A stretch of DNA of 64,000 nucleotides from Rhizobiales bacterium 65-79 (GTDB lineage: Bacteria; Pseudomonadota; Alphaproteobacteria; Rhizobiales; Rhizobiaceae), in NCBI GenBank assembly GCA_001896885.1, contig MKRJ01000011.1:228265-292264 (forward strand). Reading direction: 5' to 3'. The position numbers and the translations under genes are program-made. Every line of letters starts with the position of its first letter. The first letter of the stretch is position 1. Positions 8,985-17,470 of this stretch are shown piece after piece. The notes below the pieces were generated by a model. It was not told where the DNA came from, ran no database searches, and was given only the letters and a program-made list of their open reading frames with translations.

Positions 8985-10027
8985 GCGCGCCGGTGCTTTC
9001 CCGGCCGGAGCCGCGCTCCGGCGCGACCGACGCGCCTCTGGTCGAGATCGAGGGGCTCGGGCGCGTTTTCGACCTGTCGAGACGCTGGCTGAACCGCGTT
9101 CTGGAAGGCAGCGGCAAGGTGATGCTGACGGCCGTCGACGGCGTCGACATGTCGATCCGGCGCGGCGAGACCTATGCGCTGGTCGGCGAATCGGGGTCGG
9201 GAAAATCCACCATCGCCAAGATGGTGGTCGGCCTCCTGCCGCCGACCACCGGTACGGTGCGCATCGACGGCGCCGATATCTGGAAGGAACTGGGCGGCGC
9301 GCGCCAGCGCCAGATACGCCGGAAGATCCAGATGATCTTCCAGGACCCCTTCGCCAGCCTCAATCCGCGCTGGCGCGTCGGCGCGATTGTGGAGGAGCCG
9401 ATCAAGGCCTTTGGGATGATCGCGGATGCGCGGGAACGCGATCACCGTGTCGGCGAGCTTCTGCGGCTCGTCGGCCTCGACCCGCGCGACGCCGGCAAGT
9501 TCCCGCATGAATTCTCCGGCGGGCAACGCCAGCGCATCGCCATCGCGCGGGCGCTTTCCTCCAGCCCGGAGTTCATCGTCTGCGACGAGCCGACCTCGGC
9601 GCTGGACGTGTCCGTGCAGGCGCAGGTCCTGAACCTCCTGCGCGACCTGCAGGAGCGGCTCGGCCTCACCTATCTCTTCATCAGCCACAATCTGGCGGTC
9701 GTCCGCCACGTCGCGAACCGTGTCGGCGTCCTCTATCTCGGCCGGCTGGTCGAGGAAGCGCCGGCGCGCGTGCTGTTCTCCGATCCGCAGCACCCCTACA
9801 CGAAGATGCTGCTCGATTCCGTGCCGGACATCGACATGACGGGCAAGGAACGGACGCCGATCGCCGGCGAAATCCCCAATCCGGTCAACCCGCCGCCCGG
9901 CTGCCATTTCCATCCGCGCTGCCCGCTCCGGTTCGAGCCGTGCGACAAGGTCCGGCCGCCGCTCAAGGATTACGGCATGAGCCGCGCCGCCTGTCATGCA
10001 CTGGAGGAGGGGCGCGTGGCCCGGTAG
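8981..10027 (+). CDS. Peptide ABC transporter ATP-binding protein (DppF/OppF type)
   Basis: Partner ATPase of 348 residues. It has Walker A GESGSGKST (about residue 68), Q-loop FQDPFASLNPRW, signature FSGGQRQR, Walker B FIVCDEPTSALD and switch SHNLAV. The C-terminal part contains PPGCHFHPRCP, the conserved cysteine motif of this subfamily. An insertion near residues 35-48 between the first strand and Walker A, around the SRRWLNRVLEG segment, is typical of DppF. It closes the operon. A GC-rich REP-like region follows rather than a clean terminator. Confidence 0.93.
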   Translation: MSAPVLSRPEPRSGATDAPLVEIEGLGRVFDLSRRWLNRVLEGSGKVMLTAVDGVDMSIRRGETYALVGESGSGKSTIAKMVVGLLPPTTGTVRIDGADIWKELGGARQRQIRRKIQMIFQDPFASLNPRWRVGAIVEEPIKAFGMIADARERDHRVGELLRLVGLDPRDAGKFPHEFSGGQRQRIAIARALSSSPEFIVCDEPTSALDVSVQAQVLNLLRDLQERLGLTYLFISHNLAVVRHVANRVGVLYLGRLVEEAPARVLFSDPQHPYTKMLLDSVPDIDMTGKERTPIAGEIPNPVNPPPGCHFHPRCPLRFEPCDKVRPPLKDYGMSRAACHALEEGRVAR

Positions 10028-10061
10028 TCTTTTGTCGGGCAGGCTTCCAAGACGGGAACTC

Positions 10062-10172
10062 ACCCCCTCCTGCCCTTCGGGCCACCTCCCCCTCGAAGGG
10101 GGAGGAAAGCGGCGAAGCCGGCGCTTTCCCTCCCCTTGAGGGGAGGGTCCGGCCGATAGGCCGGGGGTGGGA
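10062..10172. repeat. REP/RIME-like palindromic intergenic repeats
   Basis: Two adjacent GC-rich palindromes occupy the gap between convergent genes. They centre on CTCCCCCTCGAAGGGGGAG (about 10085-10104) and on TCCCTCCCCTTGAGGGGAGG (about 10129-10148), followed by a third imperfect dyad (GGCCGATAGGCC). Such blocks are typical of rhizobial intergenic mosaic elements found many times per genome. They may also end transcription of the two convergent operons. Confidence 0.65.
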
Positions 10173-10217
10173 TGACCGGTCGAAGAGTCGAAATTCACGG
10201 GCCGTGTACAGGCCACC

Positions 10218-11375
10218 CTATCCCTGCACCCGCGTCCCCTTGATCCACACGCCCCGGACGTCCAGCGCGTCGGACAGATGCACGAAGGAGGCCGGCCGGC
10301 CCTCGCCGATGCGGCCAAGACGATCATCCTGGGCGACGGTACGGGCGGGATAGAGCGACGCCATGCGCAGCGCTTCCTCGACCGGCAGGCCGATCTCCCG
10401 ATGCATGAAGCGCACGGCCGAGATCATGTCGAGGTCGGCTCCGGCAAGCGTGCCGTCGGCCAGAGTGAGCCTGCCGCCGTCGCGCCGGATGGTGCGGCCG
10501 TTGAGCGTGAATTCGGTCATGTCGGTGCCGATGGTCGCCATGGCGTCGGTCACCAGGAAGATGCGTCCGGGACTGCGTTTCGCCCGCAGGGCGATGGCGA
10601 TCGCATGGCGATCGACGTGGAAGCCGTCGGCGATCAGCCCGGCCGACACTTCCCCTATGTCGAGCGCCGCGCCGACCATGCCCGGTTCGCGGTGCTGAAG
10701 CTGGCTCATGGCGTTATAGAGATGCGTCACCTGCCTCGCGCCGGCCTCGATCGCGGCGCGGGCCGTCGCGAAGCCCGCATCGGAATGGCCGAGGCTGACG
10801 GCGACGCCGGCGCCGGAAAGCGCTGCGATCTGCTGCGGCGTCACCGTCTCCGGCGCCACCGTCGTCATCAGGACCGGCAGCATTCCCCTGGCGTTCACGA
10901 GACGGGCGAGGTCTTGCTCTTCCATGGGCCGGATGAGGTCCGGATCGTGCGCGCCCTTGCGGCTGAGCGACAGATGCGGGCCTTCGAGATGAAGTCCTAG
11001 AAACCCCGGCACCCTGTCGCGCGCCGCCGCCATGCCGGCTTCCAGCGTCGCGGCCGTCGTGGCGGGCGTATCGGTGATGAGCGTCGCCAGAAGCGCGACC
11101 GTGCCGAAGCGCGCGTGCGCCGCGCAAATGCGGCGGATCGTTTCGACGGACGGGTCGTCGTTCAGCATCACGCCGCCGCCGCCATTGACCTGCAGGTCGA
11201 CGAAGCCCGGCGCCAGGAAACCGCCATCCAGATCGATGATGCGCGTATTTTCGGGAATGCTTCCGTTGTCGACGATCCCGGTCACGATGCCGCCGGCGAC
11301 AAGGACGGCATGTCCGTCGTGCCAGTCCTCTCCGTCGAAAATGCGGGCACCCTTGAGGGCCACTACGGAACTCAT
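10218..11375 (-). CDS. nagA: N-acetylglucosamine-6-phosphate deacetylase
   Basis: Amidohydrolase of 385 residues that converts GlcNAc-6-phosphate to glucosamine-6-phosphate and acetate. The beta-barrel begins GFVDLQVNGGGG, where the usual metal HxH is replaced by QVN as in NagA enzymes. Metal and substrate residues follow in HLEGPHLS, in SLGHSD and in THLYNAMS. The catalytic Asp is in VTDAMATIG. Its ATG at 11375 overlaps the stop of the upstream SIS-domain gene (ATGA), so it is co-translated as the last gene of the leftward amino-sugar operon. Confidence in the function is high. Confidence 0.95.
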   Translation of the reverse strand: MSSVVALKGARIFDGEDWHDGHAVLVAGGIVTGIVDNGSIPENTRIIDLDGGFLAPGFVDLQVNGGGGVMLNDDPSVETIRRICAAHARFGTVALLATLITDTPATTAATLEAGMAAARDRVPGFLGLHLEGPHLSLSRKGAHDPDLIRPMEEQDLARLVNARGMLPVLMTTVAPETVTPQQIAALSGAGVAVSLGHSDAGFATARAAIEAGARQVTHLYNAMSQLQHREPGMVGAALDIGEVSAGLIADGFHVDRHAIAIALRAKRSPGRIFLVTDAMATIGTDMTEFTLNGRTIRRDGGRLTLADGTLAGADLDMISAVRFMHREIGLPVEEALRMASLYPARTVAQDDRLGRIGEGRPASFVHLSDALDVRGVWIKGTRVQG

Positions 11376-12400
11376 CTCGTCTCCGTCACCTTGCGCAGAT
11401 GGGTCGGCTTGTCGGGGTCGAGCCCGCGCCGTCGCGCAAAGGCCTCGATGAAGGCGTAGAAGGAGACGATGAGCGACAGCGGGTCGGTCAAAGTGTGCCC
11501 CGTGGCGGCGAAGGGCAGCCGCCTGGCGGACGAGACCGTGTCGCTGGTGGCGAAGACGGTGGCGCCCTTCGCGGTCAGTTCGTCGGCCGTCTCGGCGATC
11601 GAGCGCTCGGCCGCGTCGCGCGCGGCGAGCGCCAGCACGGGAAACCCGCCGCCGACGATCGAGACGGGACCGTGCATCACCTCCGCCGAACTATAGGCCT
11701 CGGCATGAACCGACGAGGTCTCCTTGAATTTGAGCGCCGCCTCTGCGGCGATCGCAAAGGAGGGACCGCGGCCCAGGATGAAGAGGGAATCGCGGCCTTC
11801 CGTCGCCTCGCAAAGGGCGTTCCAGTCGCAGTTGCGCGCCGCTTCGAGCCGGGCGGGAAGGGCGGCGAGCGCACGCCGCAGCCCCTCGTCGTCGATGCAT
11901 TCGGCAAGCAGCGCCAGCCCGGCCACGACGGAATTCACGAAGGTCTTGGTGGCGGCGACGCTGCGCTCGGGGCCGGCGAGGATGTCGATCACCTCATCGC
12001 AGGCATCGGCCAGGGGAGAACCGGCGGTGTTGGTCAATGCGATGGCCAACGCGCCGCCTTCTCTTGCCGTCCCGGCCATCTTCACGATGTCGGGGCTCTT
12101 GCCGGATTGCGAGATGGCGAGGCAGGCGGCCCGCGCGAGCTTCAGCCGCGCGCCGAAGATCGACGCGATCGACGGCCCGAGCGAGGCGACCGGAATGCCC
12201 GCGTGGATCTCCGCGGCATATTTGAGATAGCTCGCGGCATGATCGGAGGAGCCGCGAGCGACGGTCGCTATCAGCAGCGGGTCCTTCTCGCGGAGGCGCG
12301 CCCCGGCCTTCGCGATGGAGGACGACGAGCGTTCGAGGAAGGTCGCCACCGCGTCCGGGATACCGGCGATTTCCTGCTGCATGAAGGTCGGCTTGTTCAT
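11372..12400 (-). CDS. SIS-domain glucosamine-6-phosphate deaminase (NagB-II/AgaS type)
   Basis: Double SIS-domain protein of 342 residues that resembles the isomerase half of GlmS without the glutaminase domain. In this context it most likely converts glucosamine-6-phosphate to fructose-6-phosphate and ammonia. First SIS domain: VARGSSDHAASYLKY and ISQSGKSPDIV (about residues 48-110). Second: ILGRGPSFAIAAEAALKFKE and the HGPVS segment (about residues 205-250). The early QEI motif and the C-terminal lysine region match the family. It lies 8 bases downstream of the GntR gene and overlaps nagA by four bases. AgaS-type enzymes acting on galactosamine are the main alternative. Confidence 0.88.
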   Translation of the reverse strand: MNKPTFMQQEIAGIPDAVATFLERSSSSIAKAGARLREKDPLLIATVARGSSDHAASYLKYAAEIHAGIPVASLGPSIASIFGARLKLARAACLAISQSGKSPDIVKMAGTAREGGALAIALTNTAGSPLADACDEVIDILAGPERSVAATKTFVNSVVAGLALLAECIDDEGLRRALAALPARLEAARNCDWNALCEATEGRDSLFILGRGPSFAIAAEAALKFKETSSVHAEAYSSAEVMHGPVSIVGGGFPVLALAARDAAERSIAETADELTAKGATVFATSDTVSSARRLPFAATGHTLTDPLSLIVSFYAFIEAFARRRGLDPDKPTHLRKVTETR

Positions 12401-12408
12401 CGGTGTCC

Positions 12409-13176
12409 TTACCTGCCTTCGCCGAGCCTGAGCTCGGCGACGAAATCATAGGCGTCGCCGCGATAGCGCGAACGCGTGAACTCGATCACCTTGCCCGAAG
12501 GCAGATAGGAGATCCGTTCGATGTTGAGCGTGGGGGAGCCATAAGGCACACCGAGCAATTCGGCGTCCTCCTTGCCGAGCAGGGCTGCCGAAAGGCGCTG
12601 GATGGCGCGCACCGGCCGGTTGCCGCTCTTCTTCAGGCAGGCATAAAGCGAGTTCTCGACGAGCGAAGGGTCGGGAAGCGTGGCCTCGGCCAGCGAGGCG
12701 CGCTCTATCGCCAGCGGCGTTCCGTTGGCGAGCCGAAGCCGCTCGACGCGGGCCACGCGGTCGGTCGCCGATAGGCCGAGCGTCACCATCTCCTCGGGCG
12801 AAGGCGGGTAGAGACCCCGGTCGAGCCATACGGATTCCGCGGTCATGCCACGGCGCGCCATGTCCTCGGTGAAGGAGGTGAGCGAGGACAATGATTGCTG
12901 GACGCGTTGGACGCGCGGCGCGACGAAGGTGCCCGAACCATGTCGCTGGACGAGCAGGCCCTCGGACACGAGATTATGCACGGCCTTGCGGACGGTGACG
13001 CGCGAAACGTCGGCCAATTCGGCGATGTCGCGTTCGGAGGGGAGCGCATCGCCCGGCCGCAGAACGCCACCCTCGATCGCTTTCAGGATGTTGTTCTGGA
13101 GCGACAGGTAAAGCGGGCCGTCCGCGACGGCGCTGCCGCTCTGCCTGGAGAAGATCGCCTGGCGGAGGTCATCCAT
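12409..13176 (-). CDS. GntR-family transcriptional regulator of amino-sugar use (HutC subfamily)
   Basis: Protein of 255 residues with an N-terminal winged helix (PSERDIAELADVSRVTVRKAVHNLVSEG in part, about residues 46-75) and a C-terminal UTRA ligand domain, which marks the HutC/DasR/NagR subfamily. ATG 13176 is preceded by GAGGAGG and overlaps the end of the kinase gene by 8 bases; an upstream in-frame start would extend into that gene. The location inside the GlcNAc operon suggests that it represses this operon and the divergent transporter, with an amino-sugar phosphate as inducer. This is inferred from family behaviour, and the operator is not firmly identified. Confidence 0.9.
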   Translation of the reverse strand: MDDLRQAIFSRQSGSAVADGPLYLSLQNNILKAIEGGVLRPGDALPSERDIAELADVSRVTVRKAVHNLVSEGLLVQRHGSGTFVAPRVQRVQQSLSSLTSFTEDMARRGMTAESVWLDRGLYPPSPEEMVTLGLSATDRVARVERLRLANGTPLAIERASLAEATLPDPSLVENSLYACLKKSGNRPVRAIQRLSAALLGKEDAELLGVPYGSPTLNIERISYLPSGKVIEFTRSRYRGDAYDFVAELRLGEGR

Positions 13177-14053
13177 GACGGCGCGCCTCCTCGGGGTGGA
13201 AGCGCCGGACCGCGAGGGCGAGCGCGCCATCGAGCGCATCTCCGAGCGGCGCCTTGATCAGCCTGCGGAAGCGCGGGCCGAGATGAGGCTCGTACCCCTT
13301 CGCCAGGCCGCCGAGCAGGCAGAGCCGGTCGCAGGCCGGCGACATGATGGCGGTCAGCGCCTCCTCGATGCTGCGAACGGCCCCGTCGATCAGGGCGTTG
13401 CCGATCGGATCGCCCCGATCGGCGTATTCGAAGACCAGCGGCGCGAAAGTCCCGAACTTGCCGGGCTTCGCCGTATGGGCATACTCCACCAGCGTCTGCG
13501 GGTCGTCTTCGAAGCGGCGCAGGACCTCACTGGTCAGGCCGGACCCCGGATGCACACCGTCATGGGCGAGCAGCGCTTCCTGGAGAAGCGCCCGGCCGAC
13601 GCGGGCGCCGCTGCCGAGATCGCCGACCATGAAGCCCCAGCCGCCGACGCTGCGCACCGTACCGCGGTCGCGCGACATAAAGATGGAGCCGGTGCCGAGG
13701 ATCGCCACCGTCCCGTCATGGTCGCCGAGCGCGCCGTTCAACGCGATCAGCGCATCGGTCTCCACGATCGAACGGCGGAAGGGCAGGATGGCGCGGATGC
13801 GCTCGCCGTAATTGCCGATATTGGCGCCGGCCAGCCCGAGCAGCGCGCCCGACGAGGAAAGCACATCCGCCGGCAACCCCGCGTCCACGCAGGCGGCTTC
13901 GGCGGCCGCGGCGATATTCTTGCGCGCCCCTTCCAGGTCCGTCATGATGTTGGCCGAGCCCGCCCGGCCGCGGCCGAGGACCGCGCCGCGTCCGTCGGCG
14001 ACGAGCGCCCGGCAGCTTGTGCCGCCGCCATCGATGGCGATGATGTGGTCCAC
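13169..14053 (-). CDS. N-acetylglucosamine kinase (BadF/BadG/BcrA/BcrD ATPase family)
   Basis: Sugar kinase of the ASKHA fold, 294 residues. The phosphate-binding loop is IDGGGTSCRALVAD at the very N-terminus, followed by GLAGANIG (about residue 63) and the adenosine motif ILGTGS (about residue 110). I place the start at GTG 14053 because AAGGAGGA lies 10 bases upstream; an in-frame ATG at 14080 lacks such a site. It is first in the leftward operon with GntR, NagB-II and NagA, so GlcNAc imported unphosphorylated by the ABC transporter would be phosphorylated here. MurNAc or glucosamine are alternative substrates of this family. Confidence 0.88.
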   Translation of the reverse strand: MDHIIAIDGGGTSCRALVADGRGAVLGRGRAGSANIMTDLEGARKNIAAAAEAACVDAGLPADVLSSSGALLGLAGANIGNYGERIRAILPFRRSIVETDALIALNGALGDHDGTVAILGTGSIFMSRDRGTVRSVGGWGFMVGDLGSGARVGRALLQEALLAHDGVHPGSGLTSEVLRRFEDDPQTLVEYAHTAKPGKFGTFAPLVFEYADRGDPIGNALIDGAVRSIEEALTAIMSPACDRLCLLGGLAKGYEPHLGPRFRRLIKAPLGDALDGALALAVRRFHPEEARRHG

Positions 14054-14251
14054 GCAGGGCGATCCTCCTTCCATTATCATACCAATTAACTACCAATAAC
14101 CAAGTCCGAATTTTGGCGATTGGGGTTAGACAAATATCTATTTGAAATTAAAAGATAAATTTTTTCTGCGACAGAAAGGGCTAAAGAAATTCGTTAACGA
14201 TCACTGGACAAGTGGTATTTTTTTGGCATCATAGCCGGATCGGAGGATAGG
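14054..14251. promoter_or_regulatory. Divergent promoter/operator region of the amino-sugar locus
   Basis: AT-rich island between the leftward kinase operon and the rightward murQ-transporter operon. It contains a tandem ACCAAT pair (ATACCAATTAACTACCAATA around 14079-14098). A TGGTAT-containing site precedes murQ (ACTGGACAAGTGGTAT, about 14203-14218). The shared TGGTAT core makes these candidate GntR operators, but neither is a clean palindrome and the match to known DasR/NagR sites is partial. A GGAGGATAGG ribosome site stands before the murQ ATG. Confidence 0.45.
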
Positions 14252-15175
14252 ATGGCGCTTCGGCGAACGGAGGAAGTGCACGGCAAGGCGAGGGGGCTGG
14301 ACATGCGGCCGCCGCTCGACGTGCTCACGACTCTGGCCGAGGCCCAGGTCGAGGCGGCAAGTGCGGTGCGGGGAGCACTGCCGGCCATCGCCGCCGCCTC
14401 TGAACTTGCCGCCGGGCAGCTTTCTTCGGGCGGCCGCCTCGTCTATGCGGCGGCCGGAAGTTCTGGGCTGATGGCGCTGGCCGACGCGCTCGAACTGCCC
14501 GGCACGTTCGGCATCCCCCGCGAACGGATCGTCATCCTTTTCGCCGGCGGCGCCGCATCCCTGGAAGACCTGGCAGGCGGGCCCGAGGACGACGAGGCGC
14601 TTGCCCGCGCCGATATCGCGTCGGCCAAGGTCGGCCCGGATGACTGTGTCATCGCCGTCTCGGCGAGCGGCTCGACGCCCTACGCGCTGGCGGCGCTCGG
14701 CGCGGCGCGAGCCTCCGGAGCGCGGACGATCGCGATCGCCAACAACGCCGAGGCCCCGCTGTTCGCGCTTTCCGACGTACCGGTCCATCTGCCGACGCCG
14801 CCGGAGGTGATCGCCGGTTCGACGCGGATGGGAGCCGGCACGGCGCAGAAGGTCGCGCTCAACCTTTTCTCGACATTGCTCGCGGTGCGCCTCGGCCATG
14901 TCCATGACGGCTATATGGTGGGGGTGAGGCCCGATAACGCGAAGCTCAAGGCGCGCGCGGCGCGGATCGTGGCGGCGATCGGCGGCTGCGCGGAAGGCGA
15001 TGCGCGGGCCTTTCTCGAAAAGGCGGAAGGGTCCGTCAAGACGGCGGTGCTGATGGCGGCGGGCGCCGCCGACGCCGATGCCGCCGGAAGAATTCTCGAA
15101 CGTGCCGGGCGGAGGCTGCGGCCGGCGCTTTCGATGATCGAGGGGAGCCACGGCTCCGGCAAGATCGGCGAGTAA
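14252..15175 (+). CDS. murQ: N-acetylmuramic acid 6-phosphate etherase
   Basis: SIS-domain lyase of 307 residues that cleaves the lactyl ether of MurNAc-6-phosphate to give GlcNAc-6-phosphate and D-lactate. SIS motifs include GGRLVYAAAGSSGLMALAD (about residue 68) and VIAVSASGSTPYALAAL. The MurQ signature is EVIAGSTRMGAGTAQK (about residues 187-202) followed by VGVRPDNAKLKARA. It begins with ATG after GGAGGATAGG and leads the transporter operon. Its product is the substrate of nagA, so the locus can salvage cell-wall sugars as well as free GlcNAc. No anhydro-MurNAc kinase is seen nearby. Confidence 0.9.
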   Translation: MALRRTEEVHGKARGLDMRPPLDVLTTLAEAQVEAASAVRGALPAIAAASELAAGQLSSGGRLVYAAAGSSGLMALADALELPGTFGIPRERIVILFAGGAASLEDLAGGPEDDEALARADIASAKVGPDDCVIAVSASGSTPYALAALGAARASGARTIAIANNAEAPLFALSDVPVHLPTPPEVIAGSTRMGAGTAQKVALNLFSTLLAVRLGHVHDGYMVGVRPDNAKLKARAARIVAAIGGCAEGDARAFLEKAEGSVKTAVLMAAGAADADAAGRILERAGRRLRPALSMIEGSHGSGKIGE

Positions 15176-15200
15176 AAACGCCGCCAACAGGGAGATTGAC

Positions 15201-16463
15201 ATGACCAGGAATACACTAAGGCTGATGCTTGTGGCGTCGAGCGTGCTGGCCTCGGCGAGCCTCGCCTATGCCGACGACGTGACGCTCACCATCGAAAGCT
15301 GGCGCAACGACGACACGCAGATCTGGCAGAGCCAGATCATCCCGGCCTTCGAGAAGGCCAATCCCGGCATCAAGGTGACGTTCGCCGCCGCCGCGCCGAC
15401 CGAATACAACGCCGCGCTCAATGCCAAGCTCGCCGCCGGCTCTGCGGGCGACCTGATCACATGCCGTCCCTTCGATGCCGCGCTCGAGCTTTTCAAGAAG
15501 GGCTATCTCACGCCGGTCGACGACATCAAGGGGATGAACAATTTCTCCGATGTCGCCAAGGCGGCCTGGCAGACGGACGACGGCAAGACGACGTTCTGCG
15601 TGCCGATGGCGTCTGTCATCCATGGCTTCATCTACAACAAGGACGCCTTCGAGAAGGTCGGCATCAAGGACGTCCCGAAGACGCAGGACGAGTTCATGGC
15701 GGACCTGAAGAAGCTCAAGGACGACGGCACCTATGTCCCGCTCGCCATGGGCACCAAGGACCAGTGGGAAGCCGCCACCATGGGCTGGGAGAATATCGGC
15801 CCGGACTACTGGAAAGGTGAAGAGGGCCGCAAGGCGCTGATCGCCGGCAAGGCCAAGCTGACCGATCCCGGCTTCGTCGAACCCTTCAAGGTGCTTGCCG
15901 GATGGGCGCCTTACATGGGCGACGGCTTCCAGGCCCAGGCCTATCCGGACAGCCAGAACCTGTTCACGCTTGGCCGCGCCGCGATCTATCCCGCCGGTTC
16001 GTGGGAAATCTCGGTGTTCAACAAGCAGGCGCAGTTCAAGATGGGCGCCTTCCCGCCGCCGCTGCCGAAAGCCGGCGACACCTGCTACATCTCCGACCAG
16101 CCGGACCACGCGCTCGGCATGAATGCCAAGACCAAGCATCCGGAAGCGGCGAAGAAGTTCCTCGAATGGGTCGCTTCCAAGGATTTCGCCGAGCTCTACG
16201 GCAACGCGCTGCCGGGCTTCTTCCCGCTCACCAACGAGAAGGTCGAACTCAAGGACCCGCTCGCCAAGGAGTTCCTGAGCTGGCGGGAGAGCTGCAAGCC
16301 GACCATGCGCGTCACCTACCAGATCCTGTCGCGCGGCACGCCGAACCTCGAGAACGAGGCCTGGGGCGCGGCTGCCAATGTGATCAACGGCACGGAGACG
16401 CCGGAGCAGGCCGCGAAAAAGCTGCAGGACGGGCTGGATAGCTGGTATCATCCGGGCAAGTAA
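15201..16463 (+). CDS. Sugar ABC transporter substrate-binding protein (SBP family 1)
   Basis: Periplasmic binding protein of 420 residues. A Sec signal peptide ends at LAYA-DD. The mature part starts LTIESWRNDDTQIWQ, typical of family 1 sugar-binding proteins of the UgpB/MalE group. The motif GSAGDLITCRPFDAALEL and the repeated tryptophan-rich ligand segments support this. It follows murQ by 25 bases and precedes two permeases. From its operon partners the ligand is probably GlcNAc, chitobiose or a muropeptide sugar. A stable hairpin after the stop may raise its mRNA level relative to the permeases. Confidence 0.9.
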   Translation: MTRNTLRLMLVASSVLASASLAYADDVTLTIESWRNDDTQIWQSQIIPAFEKANPGIKVTFAAAAPTEYNAALNAKLAAGSAGDLITCRPFDAALELFKKGYLTPVDDIKGMNNFSDVAKAAWQTDDGKTTFCVPMASVIHGFIYNKDAFEKVGIKDVPKTQDEFMADLKKLKDDGTYVPLAMGTKDQWEAATMGWENIGPDYWKGEEGRKALIAGKAKLTDPGFVEPFKVLAGWAPYMGDGFQAQAYPDSQNLFTLGRAAIYPAGSWEISVFNKQAQFKMGAFPPPLPKAGDTCYISDQPDHALGMNAKTKHPEAAKKFLEWVASKDFAELYGNALPGFFPLTNEKVELKDPLAKEFLSWRESCKPTMRVTYQILSRGTPNLENEAWGAAANVINGTETPEQAAKKLQDGLDSWYHPGK

Positions 16464-16476
16464 GCTCGGGCAACAC

Positions 16477-16509
16477 ATCCGCCCGGCATGCGAAAGCAGC
16501 CGGGCGGAT
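16477..16509 (+). terminator. Intra-operon hairpin after the sugar-binding protein gene
   Basis: An 11-bp perfect stem (ATCCGCCCGGC with GCCGGGCGGAT) closes an 11-base loop and has no T run after it. It sits between the binding protein and the first permease. This position is typical of stabilising or attenuating stem-loops that set binding-protein excess. Confidence 0.7.
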
Positions 16510-16542
16510 CGTTTCAGCAGCGTCTTATAGAGCGGGGACGGG

Positions 16543-17463
16543 ATGGCGGTCGCGCGCAGGCAGACACGTTGGCATATCGCCGTGTTCCTGGCGCCGGCGC
16601 TGATCGTCTATACGGCGATCATGATCCTGCCGCTCTTCGGCACGCTCCAGCTTTCGCTCTTCCGCAACATCGACCAGAAGCAGGTTTTCGTCGGCCTCGA
16701 CAATTTCCGGGCGCTGCTGACCGATCCGCACTGGTCGACCGCCTTCTGGAACGCGTTCAGGAACAATGTCTGGTTCTTCTGCATCCACATGCTGGTGCAG
16801 AACCCGATCGGCATCCTGCTGGCGGCGCTGCTTTCGAGCCCGAAGCTGAGGTTCCGCGCCTTCTACCGCACGGCGATCTTCGTGCCGACCATCCTCTCCT
16901 TCGTCATCGTCGGCTTCGTCTGGAAGCTGATCCTTTCGCCGCTCTGGGGGATCACGCCGATGCTCCTTAAGGAAATCGGCCTGCGCGGACTTTTCCATCC
17001 ATGGCTCGGTATGGGCGATACTGCGCTGACGACGGTGGCGCTGGTTTCGGTGTGGCAGTTCGTCGGCATCCCGATGATGCTGATCTATGCGGCGCTGCTG
17101 TCGATCCCCGACGAGGTGCTGGAGGCGGCGGAGTGCGACGGCATCACCGGCATGGCGCAGTTCTGGAAGATCAAGCTGCCGCTCATCCTGCCGTCGATCG
17201 GCATCATCTCGATCCTGACCTTCGTCGGCAATTTCAATGCCTTCGACCTGATCTATGTCAGCCAGGGTGCGCTCGGCGGACCCAATTTCTCGACCGACAT
17301 CCTCGGCACTTTCCTCTACCGGACGTTCTTCGGCTTCCAGCTCCAGCTCGGCGACCCGAACATGGGTTCGGCCATCGCCTCGATGATGTTCTTCATCATC
17401 CTGGTCGGCGTTTGCTTCTACCTCTTCGCCATCCAGACGCGGCTCCGCCGCTATCAGTTCTGA
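16543..17463 (+). CDS. Sugar ABC transporter permease (MalF/UgpA type)
   Basis: Integral membrane protein of 306 residues with six predicted segments. It has the short basic N-terminus of MalF/UgpA proteins without the large periplasmic insert. The DNFRALLTDPHW segment follows membrane span 1. The EAA loop reads EVLEAAECDGITGMAQFWKIKLP in part, around residues 192-215. It begins with ATG after a GGGGACGGG purine stretch and is separated from the second permease by 7 bases. Confidence 0.92.
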   Translation: MAVARRQTRWHIAVFLAPALIVYTAIMILPLFGTLQLSLFRNIDQKQVFVGLDNFRALLTDPHWSTAFWNAFRNNVWFFCIHMLVQNPIGILLAALLSSPKLRFRAFYRTAIFVPTILSFVIVGFVWKLILSPLWGITPMLLKEIGLRGLFHPWLGMGDTALTTVALVSVWQFVGIPMMLIYAALLSIPDEVLEAAECDGITGMAQFWKIKLPLILPSIGIISILTFVGNFNAFDLIYVSQGALGGPNFSTDILGTFLYRTFFGFQLQLGDPNMGSAIASMMFFIILVGVCFYLFAIQTRLRRYQF

Positions 17464-17470
17464 GGCCGCG

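Noticed and set aside
14203..14218. DasR/NagR operator before murQ
   Set aside because: Only about half of the positions match the known palindrome and the right half-site is not inverted; kept only as a weak candidate within the divergent regulatory region.
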